Below, piece by piece: positions 1 to 4,715 of a stretch of 5,123 nt of DNA; positions within the stretch are counted from its first letter, which is position 1; every line of letters starts with the position of its first letter. The position numbers and the translations under genes were made by a program. Source of the DNA: an uncultured Candidatus Saccharibacteria bacterium (GTDB lineage Bacteria; Patescibacteriota; Saccharimonadia; Saccharimonadales; Saccharimonadaceae); contig CALIXB010000016.1 of assembly GCA_938046775.1 (NCBI GenBank), forward strand, positions 1 to 5,123. The letters run 5' to 3'. The notes under the pieces are model-generated. The model was not told where the DNA came from and searched no databases. It saw only the letters and a program-made list of their open reading frames with translations.

Positions 1-4
1 AAAA

Positions 5-81
5 TGGTGGGAAATACAGGGCTCGAACCTGTGACCTCACGAATGTGAATCGTGCGCTCTAGCCAACTGAGCTAATTTCCC
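5..81 (-). tRNA. tRNA-Val (anticodon CAC), CCA encoded
   Basis: Read on the minus strand, the segment folds as a complete class I tRNA. It has a 7-bp acceptor stem (GGGAAAT with ATTTCCC), a D arm with the AGTTGG loop, a 5-bp anticodon stem (CACGA/TCGTG), a 5-base variable loop and a T arm with loop TTCGAGC. Discriminator A is followed by an encoded CCA (positions 5-7). The 7-base anticodon loop TTCACAT places CAC at 45-47, which reads the valine codon GUG. The body is 74 nt, or 77 with CCA. It lies 21 bases after the stop of the signal peptidase gene but appears to have its own promoter. Confidence 0.95.
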
Positions 82-91
82 TCATATCTAT

Positions 92-120
92 ATTATACAC
101 TATTATGACGCACCTGCCAA
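92..120 (-). promoter_or_regulatory. Promoter of tRNA-Val
   Basis: On the minus strand a -35 box TTGGCA (115-120) is separated by exactly 17 bases from a perfect -10 box TATAAT (92-97). Transcription would start near 85, about four bases before the mature tRNA. The promoter overlaps the last codons and stop of the signal peptidase gene, so the tRNA need not depend on read-through from that gene. No intrinsic terminator was seen between the two. Confidence 0.65.
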
Positions 121-1833
121 GTAGTGGTCGCGGACTTGCTGTTCGGTCAGGGCAGTTGTATAGACCGAGCTGTACTGCATGCTACCGGTAAAGTATTTAG
201 GGCCTTGATATTCGCTGCCGTCGGCGTTTTTCCAGTACGTCAATTTGCCGCAGCCAACTTTCCAATAGCCACCATCTGGCATGTTTTCGCCCGTAGTCAT
301 GGACGGATTGGTATCTGTGCGTACGCCGTCAAGATATAGTGCTGCACCGCTTGGCGACATGGTAGCAATGACATGGTGCCAGCGACCGTCGGCGTAGTTT
401 ACTCCAGCTTGCGACGTGACAAGCTTAATGCCGCCACTATACACACCAAAGACTACTCGACCATCTTTGTCAATATAAATATGGCGATCACTATGTCCTC
501 CGTAATTGTAATCGCCGTCATACATCGAGCTAAAACCCATCAGTCGTCCATTGCTTTTCTTAGTAGTATTAAACCAGACTTCCAGACTGAAGGTATTTGG
601 TGCTGGGTTGACCTTTTGTTCTACTGATGTTCCCTGGGTGAGGCAGGCGTTTACTCCGTTGAATACTGAAATGCGGCGATCGTCGCGAACGCAGCCTGTG
701 CTCCAAACGCTGGCACGGCTCGGTGAGCCATCACTCGGTGAGGGCTTGCCATGATTACCGTTGCCAGAGAGATCTGTTACGACGGGGTTGGCGGCATGAT
801 CGCTATTGAGTGCCCAGGCAAAATATGGCCGAGGATTGGGGCGAATTTGTGACTGAATCCAGGTAGCTTCAGAGCATTTAAAGTAAGCGCGAGACTGGAC
901 TTTGTTCGTGCTATTTTGTATGGTTGTGGTAAATCCTGCCAGGGAAGATAATTGTACGGTCAGAAGCACCACTTCAAATAGAATAATAATGGCAAGTAGC
1001 ACTATGTTACGATTTCGCTCATGAACAAGTTGCAATCCGGTGATTTCTTCTTCTGGTGGCGGCAATTTTACTAGCAGTGCTATGAATAGCGGCAACAGAC
1101 ACCACAACAGCGCAAACACTACGCCCGTTGGTCCAAGGGACGGCCGTGGCACGTAAATGTAATGCCCTTGCGCGTCAGTTTCGGTGGCGCGAACGATGGC
1201 GGTTTGACCAGTGTGAACACGGTTGCCGTCATCATCACGAATAGGGAAAATGCCCGTGTTGACGATGTGAAGTCGCACGTCATTTTTCTGGTGTGTAGCG
1301 ATACTGAGCATGTCAGCGCGGAGCCACGGGTTGAGAATCAGTGTCGCTAAGATAACCACCAGTGTTCCGCCGATGATACGAACTGGCCAACGCCAGCGTT
1401 CACGCAGTCGCTTGATGCACGAAAGCAAATAGACGATGATCCAGCTAATCAGCAAAATTGGTGCGGCCCGCCAGACCCAGCCCCACACAGGCGCAATGAC
1501 TACTGCCTTGCCGATCACGTCTCGGTTAGCCACCGACAAAGAATCTTCTACGGCGTTGAGGTCACCTTTAGTGGTGTAGCTGTGGTCGTCATTGATCTTA
1601 GTTAGGCGGTGAGTGTAGACGCTGCCGCTACGATAAAACGTGATGATGTCATCTTTGTTGTAGGATTGTTGCGGCTGCGTAACGATTAACGTCCCGACTG
1701 GTGCGGTTTCGCCCATGCTTGGTGTGCTTATGGTAAAAAAGCGAAAACCAGCTAGGTGTAGTACGAGCACTGAGCCTAAACTCAGTAGGCTCAGTGCTGC
1801 TATTACCCAAATGCTGGTTTTACTAAATTTCAT
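103..1833 (-). CDS. SipW-type signal peptidase I fused to an extracellular LamG-like domain
   Basis: The 576-residue membrane protein combines a signal peptidase with a carbohydrate- or protein-binding module. Helix 1 (about 7-29) leads into an S26B-type catalytic domain. Ser39 lies in P-S-M, His75 in Y-T-H-R replaces the lysine of LepB, and the G90-D91-x-N-x-x-x-D97 box follows. This is the Ser/His arrangement of SipW and ER/archaeal peptidases. Helices near 123-139, 152-169, 236-257 and 276-298 follow. Basic loops (K-R-L-R-E-R and H-E-R-N-R) fit a cytoplasmic side, which puts residues 170-235 and the C-terminus outside. Residues about 335-576 look like LamG/jelly-roll: D-x-S-G-N-G-N-H-G at 354-362, F-S-L-E-V-W at 415-420, W-H-H-V at 485-488 and L-Y-L-D-G at 499-503. 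Four cysteines (320, 381, 397, 528) could pair. The start follows an AAAGGG very close to ATG. It probably matures the TasA-like protein encoded just upstream. The domain calls are firm; the ligand and substrate are inferred. Confidence 0.88.
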   Translation of the reverse strand: MKFSKTSIWVIAALSLLSLGSVLVLHLAGFRFFTISTPSMGETAPVGTLIVTQPQQSYNKDDIITFYRSGSVYTHRLTKINDDHSYTTKGDLNAVEDSLSVANRDVIGKAVVIAPVWGWVWRAAPILLISWIIVYLLSCIKRLRERWRWPVRIIGGTLVVILATLILNPWLRADMLSIATHQKNDVRLHIVNTGIFPIRDDDGNRVHTGQTAIVRATETDAQGHYIYVPRPSLGPTGVVFALLWCLLPLFIALLVKLPPPEEEITGLQLVHERNRNIVLLAIIILFEVVLLTVQLSSLAGFTTTIQNSTNKVQSRAYFKCSEATWIQSQIRPNPRPYFAWALNSDHAANPVVTDLSGNGNHGKPSPSDGSPSRASVWSTGCVRDDRRISVFNGVNACLTQGTSVEQKVNPAPNTFSLEVWFNTTKKSNGRLMGFSSMYDGDYNYGGHSDRHIYIDKDGRVVFGVYSGGIKLVTSQAGVNYADGRWHHVIATMSPSGAALYLDGVRTDTNPSMTTGENMPDGGYWKVGCGKLTYWKNADGSEYQGPKYFTGSMQYSSVYTTALTEQQVRDHYLAGAS

Positions 1834-1841
1834 TGCCCTTT

Positions 1842-1850
1842 AGTATATCA
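1842..1850 (-). promoter_or_regulatory. Candidate internal promoter for the signal peptidase gene
   Basis: In the 41-base gap between the TasA-like gene and the peptidase gene, the minus strand reads TGATATACT, an extended -10 (TGn plus TATACT). A start seven bases downstream would fall one or two bases before the ATG at 1833, giving a nearly leaderless mRNA. No convincing -35 box is seen. Read-through from the upstream promoter is the simpler alternative, so this is tentative. Confidence 0.3.
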
Positions 1851-1874
1851 GATTTTACGGCTATTTATGAGATG

Positions 1875-2504
1875 CTAGGCGCTAAATTGCCAGGTGATTG
1901 GTTGTGAGATTTGGCGACCTTGGAAGCTGGCGTCGGTATTTGCCGGAAGTGCGGCAGTAATGACCAATGTGACGGTCTCGTTTGGTGCAATTGGGTGACC
2001 AACGACTGTCTTGATATCTTGAGCTACTGCTTGCTGGAAGGCTTCTGCGGTGCCAGTCCAAACCTGTGTGCCGTTAGCGCGGATGGTAACGGTCATTTTG
2101 CTACACAAGTTACCGGTACCAGAGACAGAGGCGCCTGGCGCGTTCTCGGTCGTACAAGTGCCACCCTTAACAGTGAAGGCACTGGCAGCGATACTACCCT
2201 TGTTGGTGATTTTCACAGTTGTGTCAGTACTGCCGCCCGGAACAAGTGCTTGACCGCCATATTTGTTGATGGTTGCACAAGTGGCGCTACCGGTACCGGT
2301 AGTGGTGCAGGTAACTGTTCCGTCGTGGTTCTTTTCTTCCATAACCAACGTACCAGTTGATGCGGTGTTTACGCTGTTGGTGATGGTTGCGACGACACCA
2401 GCGAATGTTGGCGTCAAGCTAAACGCCACCATCAGTGTCATAATTCCGCCGACAACCGCCAGGCCAATACGCTGCCTTCGGAAATAGTTATTTGCTTTGC
2501 TCAT
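1875..2504 (-). CDS. TasA/camelysin-like secreted protein, probable SipW substrate
   Basis: The 209-residue protein has an N-terminal export signal: basic residues (R-R-Q-R at 9-12), a hydrophobic core (about 13-30) and a likely cut after T-F-A at 33-35. The region after the cut (G-V-V-A-T-I-T-N-S... A-S-T-G-T-L, 36-53) resembles the start of mature TasA-type proteins, where a short segment leads into G-T-L. The rest is Thr/Val/Gly-rich and predicted to be beta-sandwich: P-G-G-S-T-D-T-T-V-K-I-T-N-K-G at 89-103 matches the strand and turn typical of this group. Cysteines 66, 76, 117 and 134 could form two disulphides. It is probably exported, cleaved by the neighbouring SipW-type peptidase and assembled on the surface as a fibre or coat. 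I chose ATG 2504 because it follows GAGGAGG; the longer frame to 2609 would start upstream of the -10 box. Family membership is likely, the fibre role inferred. Confidence 0.85.
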   Translation of the reverse strand: MSKANNYFRRQRIGLAVVGGIMTLMVAFSLTPTFAGVVATITNSVNTASTGTLVMEEKNHDGTVTCTTTGTGSATCATINKYGGQALVPGGSTDTTVKITNKGSIAASAFTVKGGTCTTENAPGASVSGTGNLCSKMTVTIRANGTQVWTGTAEAFQQAVAQDIKTVVGHPIAPNETVTLVITAALPANTDASFQGRQISQPITWQFSA

Positions 2505-2516
2505 ATTAATATAAAC

Positions 2517-2523
2517 CCTCCTC
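2517..2523 (-). promoter_or_regulatory. Ribosome binding site of the TasA-like gene
   Basis: GAGGAGG on the minus strand lies 12 bases before the ATG at 2504. The spacing is a little long, but the match to the anti-Shine-Dalgarno sequence is strong. It decides the start against the more distant in-frame ATG at 2609. Confidence 0.6.
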
Positions 2524-2567
2524 GATGATCCAAGTGGATATCTCGCATTATTATTTGCCTTGGCGTG

Positions 2568-2597
2568 ATTGTAGCATAGGCGTTTTGGTATAGTCAA
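2568..2597 (-). promoter_or_regulatory. Promoter of the TasA-like / signal peptidase operon
   Basis: On the minus strand TTGACT (2592-2597) and TACAAT (2568-2573) are 18 bases apart. The -10 is preceded by TGC, so it is also an extended -10 (TGCTACAAT). The predicted start near 2561 gives a leader of about 57 nt before the ATG at 2504. It is the best promoter in the left half and probably serves both downstream genes. Confidence 0.75.
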
Positions 2598-2616
2598 TAA
2601 TATTTTCATAACAATT

Positions 2617-2641
2617 AAAAAGTCGCCATATTACAGGCGAC
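2617..2641 (-). terminator. Intrinsic terminator after the tRNA-Leu 3' fragment
   Basis: The minus strand has a stem GTCGCC/GGCGAC (2636-2641 with 2622-2627), an 8-base loop, and then TTTTT at 2617-2621. It lies where the terminator of the minus-strand tRNA-Leu copy would be. It resembles the terminator after the complete tRNA-Leu (4521-4550), and the two share the preceding T-run and the CG-A/G-AATTGTCGC stretch. It also shields the TasA-like promoter, which lies just downstream. Confidence 0.65.
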
Positions 2642-2728
2642 AATTCCGAAAAAAATCCGTATATATAACGTAATGGTGCGGATGAAAGGACTTGAACCTT
2701 CACGCCGTGAGGCACATGCTCCTAAGGC
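2622..2728 (-). repeat. Left arm of a long imperfect inverted repeat (tRNA-Leu 3' block plus terminator)
   Basis: This arm pairs with 4444-4538 on the plus strand. The tRNA part is almost identical (1 mismatch in 55). Beyond CCA the arms share a T-run followed by CG-A/G-AATTGTCGC and a GTCGC/GCGAC hairpin, but differ in length and in the loop, so the flank has diverged much more. The arms point away from each other and enclose about 1.7 kb (2729-4443). Confidence 0.8.
2674..2728 (-). pseudogene. 3' fragment of tRNA-Leu(UAG), likely attachment-site remnant
   Basis: On the minus strand these 55 bases match positions 4444-4498 of the complete tRNA-Leu with one difference, G at 2715 opposite A at 4457. 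The copy begins two bases before the anticodon loop and holds the whole loop CTTAGGA, the long variable arm, T arm, acceptor 3' strand, discriminator and CCA. Upstream of 2728 the similarity stops abruptly and there is no D arm or 5' acceptor strand, so it cannot make a tRNA by itself. A block from the anticodon loop to the 3' end is the usual form of an integrase attachment site in a tRNA gene. Confidence 0.85.
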
Positions 2729-2804
2729 TAGATAATTAAGCCTTCTTTTCACTTAGTGGAGAACTTACGCACACCGCCGGCAAGAGGCCTACAGCAGGCA
2801 AATA

Positions 2805-2918
2805 ATGGACAATAAAGGCAAAAATGATATAAGAGTTAGTTCTAACTCGTTGTTTTTGTTTGTTATTGTACTGGGCTGCAAGGAGTCAATTCTGGAGTCT
2901 AGTGCGGAGTCTAATTAA
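2805..2918 (+). CDS. Doubtful 37-residue membrane or lipoprotein-like peptide
   Basis: ATG at 2805 opens a 37-codon frame ending in TAA. The product would have a polar N-terminus, a hydrophobic run (about 15-24, S-L-F-L-F-V-I-V-L-G) ending in L-G-C at 23-25 like a minimal lipobox, and an acidic tail with repeated E-S residues. That tail is coded by the three GGAGTC repeats. Only a weak AGG (2796-2798) precedes the start, at six bases. No promoter was found for it. A chance frame over repeats is at least as likely. Confidence 0.2.
   Translation: MDNKGKNDIRVSSNSLFLFVIVLGCKESILESSAESN
2833..2848. repeat. Perfect short hairpin, possible weak terminator or operator
   Basis: GAGTTAG and CTAACTC form 7-base perfect arms around TT. 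On the plus strand a T-rich stretch (GTTGTTTTTGTTTG) follows, so it could act as a weak intrinsic terminator for transcripts coming from the left. It could equally be a protein-binding dyad. The stem is short and AT-rich. Confidence 0.3.
2882..2911. repeat. Three direct GGAGTC repeats with a 12-base period
   Basis: GGAGTC occurs at 2882-2887, 2894-2899 and 2906-2911, exactly 12 bases apart, with unrelated six-base spacers. The set lies about 70-100 bases upstream of the extended -10 of the coiled-coil gene. Iterated sites in this position may bind an activator or a recombinase accessory protein. No partner protein can be named. Confidence 0.45.
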
Positions 2919-2960
2919 TCAAATTGGATAAGTAAGATTCTCTACTCTTAGGGGGTAGCC

Positions 2961-3002
2961 GTTCTCAAGAACAAAAGTGATATAATTATAGTTGAAGTTC
3001 AA
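2961..3002 (+). promoter_or_regulatory. Promoter of the coiled-coil gene with flanking dyads
   Basis: A perfect extended -10, TGATATAAT (2978-2986), predicts a start near 2993 and a leader of about 52 nt. No good -35 is seen. In its place is an inverted repeat GTTCT-CA-AGAAC (2961-2972). A second dyad, TTGAA-G-TTCAA (2992-3002), covers the predicted start, and the -10 is part of the palindrome TATAATTATA (2981-2990). The dyads in the -35 and +1 positions would suit an activator or repressor. A ribosome site AAAGGA (3029-3034) follows, ten bases before ATG 3045. Confidence 0.55.
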
Positions 3003-3044
3003 ATAAGGGGTGGCAAACTAATTAAGTAAAAGGAATAGCGTCTC

Positions 3045-4337
3045 ATGAGTAAATGGGAAGATCGTATACAGAATAGTGCCACATATATTGCAGCCAAGAA
3101 ATTATTAGCCAGGTTAAATGAGATAGACTCTGACAGTATGTCTCTTGAAGCAATCGATGCTATCAATCGGGCAAAATTGGTCATTGAGCTTTTAGTGGAT
3201 AGACTTGATAATACAGATAGTCGTCTATTATCAATATCAAATCTTGACAATATCAGCAGTCACCTTTCAAATGCAAGTTCGTGTTTTGATAACTGGCAAA
3301 ACACTCGCGATGATATGTATCTAGGTATTTCTTACATGAATGGATACATTGATGGTATATTGTCGTACATTCCTTCATTAACGCCCACTATGGACATAAA
3401 GGAAACTCGCAAGGCTATTGCGGGATTAAATAGGTCGGTCGGTCAATATAAGCGTACAGCAGCAAAAGAGATTGATAATATATCCGCTAAAGGAACTACC
3501 GCAGAAAAGACCATTGACGAAAAAGTTACTGAAGCTAAAAACGAGTTTGAAGCACTTGGTGTAAAAATAGATGAACTTAACAAAGATTTAAAAGACATAA
3601 AAGATTCATCAAATAGCATATCTACCGAGCAGCAACTATCATTTACAAAATCTGAAAATGTACGTAATGAGGCGGTTAATAAATTTATCGAAGATCAGAA
3701 ACGTACAATTGAAGAAACATTCATCAAAAAGAGTGATGAAGCCGATCGCATTACGGATGACATAGATAAAAAGCTCAACGCTACTGAGGCGAAGGCAGAA
3801 GATAGTCTTGCTAGAATAGATGAATTATTGAATATAGCTGGAGACAAAACACTAATCCACGATTATTCTAGTAGCGCTAAGGAAGACATGGAAGCTGCTG
3901 ATAGATGGCGTAAAATAACGATGTTCTTGCTTTTTGCGGTATTAGGATTTTCTTGTTGGGTAGTTTATGAAATTATTAATACTAAGGATGCTTCATGGCA
4001 ATTCTTAATAGCTCGAGCATTTGTTATGCTATTTGCTGGGGGTATAGCAGGATACACGGCCACTCAATCAAGCGAACATCGCAAAGCACAGCGAGCTAAT
4101 CAACGAACAGCTCATCAACTTAAAGCACTAAAGCCTTATCTGCTAAGTATTGAAGGTGATGTAAAACTAAGAAATGAAATTATCAAAACAGTTGCATACC
4201 GAATATTCAATAATGAAGAGAATAATCAAGTTAAAAAATCAAAAGGATTATTTAAAAGCAAAGAGGAAGCTCCTATTATGAGTTCGCAATTGATTGAGTT
4301 GTTATTAGATTTAGCAAAGAAAATTCCTGTTAAATAA
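3045..4337 (+). CDS. Coiled-coil protein with a two-helix membrane hairpin, unknown function
   Basis: This 430-residue protein has no enzyme motif I can recognise. Residues about 1-110 are helical and lack a signal peptide. Residues about 117-265 are rich in K, E, D and A with heptad-like spacing, which suggests a long coiled coil. Two hydrophobic helices follow (about 291-311 and 319-338), joined by a short loop. After them comes a strongly basic stretch S-x-x-H-R-K-A-Q-R (342-350) and then H-Q-L-K-A-L-K-P-Y-L (357-366), and the protein ends in a helical, lysine-rich tail. Both large ends are therefore probably cytoplasmic, attached by a hairpin. It is the only sizeable gene between the inverted tRNA-Leu blocks, with its own promoter and an AAAGGA ribosome site, so it looks like accessory cargo. 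A role as a membrane-linked sensor or defence factor is possible from context only. Confidence 0.85.
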   Translation: MSKWEDRIQNSATYIAAKKLLARLNEIDSDSMSLEAIDAINRAKLVIELLVDRLDNTDSRLLSISNLDNISSHLSNASSCFDNWQNTRDDMYLGISYMNGYIDGILSYIPSLTPTMDIKETRKAIAGLNRSVGQYKRTAAKEIDNISAKGTTAEKTIDEKVTEAKNEFEALGVKIDELNKDLKDIKDSSNSISTEQQLSFTKSENVRNEAVNKFIEDQKRTIEETFIKKSDEADRITDDIDKKLNATEAKAEDSLARIDELLNIAGDKTLIHDYSSSAKEDMEAADRWRKITMFLLFAVLGFSCWVVYEIINTKDASWQFLIARAFVMLFAGGIAGYTATQSSEHRKAQRANQRTAHQLKALKPYLLSIEGDVKLRNEIIKTVAYRIFNNEENNQVKKSKGLFKSKEEAPIMSSQLIELLLDLAKKIPVK

Positions 4338-4372
4338 AAAATGTTAAAAATGTGGTAATTTATTTTATTTAC

Positions 4373-4381
4373 TGATATACT
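4373..4381 (+). promoter_or_regulatory. Candidate extended -10 promoter of tRNA-Leu
   Basis: TGATATACT is an extended -10 (TGn plus TATACT) 32 bases before the tRNA and predicts a start near 4388. No good -35 lies at the proper distance. There is no terminator after the coiled-coil gene, so transcription from that gene could also reach the tRNA. If the insert is invertible, this promoter moves with the tRNA 5' half. Confidence 0.4.
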
Positions 4382-4413
4382 TGCTTACAGAAATATTTCA
4401 CAATATCAAATAT

Positions 4414-4498
4414 GCGGATGTGGTGGAATTGGTAGACACGTATGCCTTAGGAGCATATGCCTCACGGCGTGAAGGTTCAAGTCCTTTCATCCGCACCA
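4414..4498 (+). tRNA. tRNA-Leu (anticodon UAG), CCA encoded
   Basis: This is a complete class II tRNA of 85 nt including CCA. Acceptor strands GCGGATG (4414-4420) and CATCCGC (4488-4494) pair fully. The D arm has GTG/CAC around a loop containing TTGGTAGA. The anticodon stem TATGC/GCATA flanks loop CTTAGGA with TAG at 4448-4450, which reads the leucine codon CUA. A long variable arm (4458-4471) with GCC/GGC pairing fits leucine. The T arm GAAGG/CCTTT has one G-T pair. Its 3' 55 bases are duplicated in inverted orientation at 2674-2728. Confidence 0.96.
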
Positions 4499-4538
4499 AA
4501 ATCTGAATTTTTTCGAAATTGTCGCTTGAAAAAGCGAC
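4444..4538 (+). repeat. Right arm of the long imperfect inverted repeat
   Basis: This is the partner of 2622-2728. It starts two bases before the anticodon loop of tRNA-Leu and runs through CCA, a T-run and the GTCGCTT/AAGCGAC terminator stem. Only the tRNA part is nearly identical between the arms, while the flanks align with gaps. Unlike the left arm, this one is joined to a real tRNA 5' half and so is expressed as tRNA. Confidence 0.8.
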
Positions 4539-4550
4539 TTTTCATTTTTT
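4521..4550 (+). terminator. Intrinsic terminator of tRNA-Leu
   Basis: A 7-bp stem GTCGCTT/AAGCGAC (4521-4527 with 4532-4538) is closed by a GAAA tetraloop and followed by TTTTCATTTTTT. It lies 22 bases after CCA and would end the tRNA-Leu transcript. It is the counterpart of the minus-strand terminator at 2617-2641. Confidence 0.85.
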
Positions 4551-4580
4551 CTTTTCCTCTCTTTCTATTTTTAAGCAAAG

Positions 4581-4616
4581 AAAAAACAGTAAACCTTTTT
4601 CGATTTACTGTTTTTT
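4581..4616. terminator. Bidirectional intrinsic terminator
   Basis: The perfect 13-bp stem, formed by 4581-4593 (six A, then CAGTAAA) and 4604-4616 (TTTACTG, then six T), has a 10-base loop. It has T-runs on the outgoing side of both strands. On the plus strand it backs up the tRNA-Leu terminator. On the minus strand it ends transcription of the gene at 4716-5087. Confidence 0.85.
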
Positions 4617-4715
4617 TATACTATTTTTATTTAATTGATATTACTAAAATTAGGAGTTCTACGTGCTTGAGTAGATATTATATTTTCAGTCAATGCTTCA
4701 TTCTTCATAACACAA

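Larger units (their letters stand above)
2729..3044. other. Leader region between the tRNA fragment and the coiled-coil gene
   Basis: These 316 bases hold no convincing gene. Visible features are an inverted repeat at the tRNA break point (AAGGCT 2724-2729 with AGCCTT 2739-2744), a short GC-rich stretch (2769-2798), a GAGTTAG/CTAACTC hairpin (2833-2848), three GGAGTC copies (2882-2911), a doubtful 37-codon frame (2805-2918) and the promoter of the next gene (2978-2986). It may be the remnant of a larger insert end from which an integrase gene was lost, but nothing here proves that. Confidence 0.5.

Noticed and set aside
124..1350. Plus-strand frames opposite the signal peptidase gene
   Set aside because: They are short overlapping shadows with no ribosome sites, while the minus-strand frame has catalytic motifs and a coherent topology.
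1911..2487. Plus-strand frames opposite the TasA-like gene
   Set aside because: They are shadow frames caused by the Thr/Val/Gly-rich coding strand. They have no start signals, and the minus-strand protein has a clear signal peptide.
2505..2609. Longer N-terminus of the TasA-like protein starting at 2609
   Set aside because: The extra 35 codons cover the promoter -10 box and the ribosome site, and they would bury the signal peptide inside the protein.
2682..2735. Short plus-strand frame beginning M-K-G-L-E-P-S
   Set aside because: This is the antisense translation of a tRNA 3' half, a common false gene call.
2674..2960. A tRNA-Leu split by a group I intron on the minus strand
   Set aside because: The break is at the anticodon stem and loop, which is where such introns sit, but no matching 5' exon (acceptor strand and D arm) and no group I core sequence were found upstream on the minus strand.
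2999..3250. Minus-strand frame opposite the start of the coiled-coil gene
   Set aside because: It is a shadow of the real gene, without a ribosome site, and covers that gene's promoter leader.
4631..4708. 25-codon minus-strand frame just after the EXLDI-like gene
   Set aside because: It has no ribosome site, no recognisable content and is very short. Coupled translation is conceivable but not supported.
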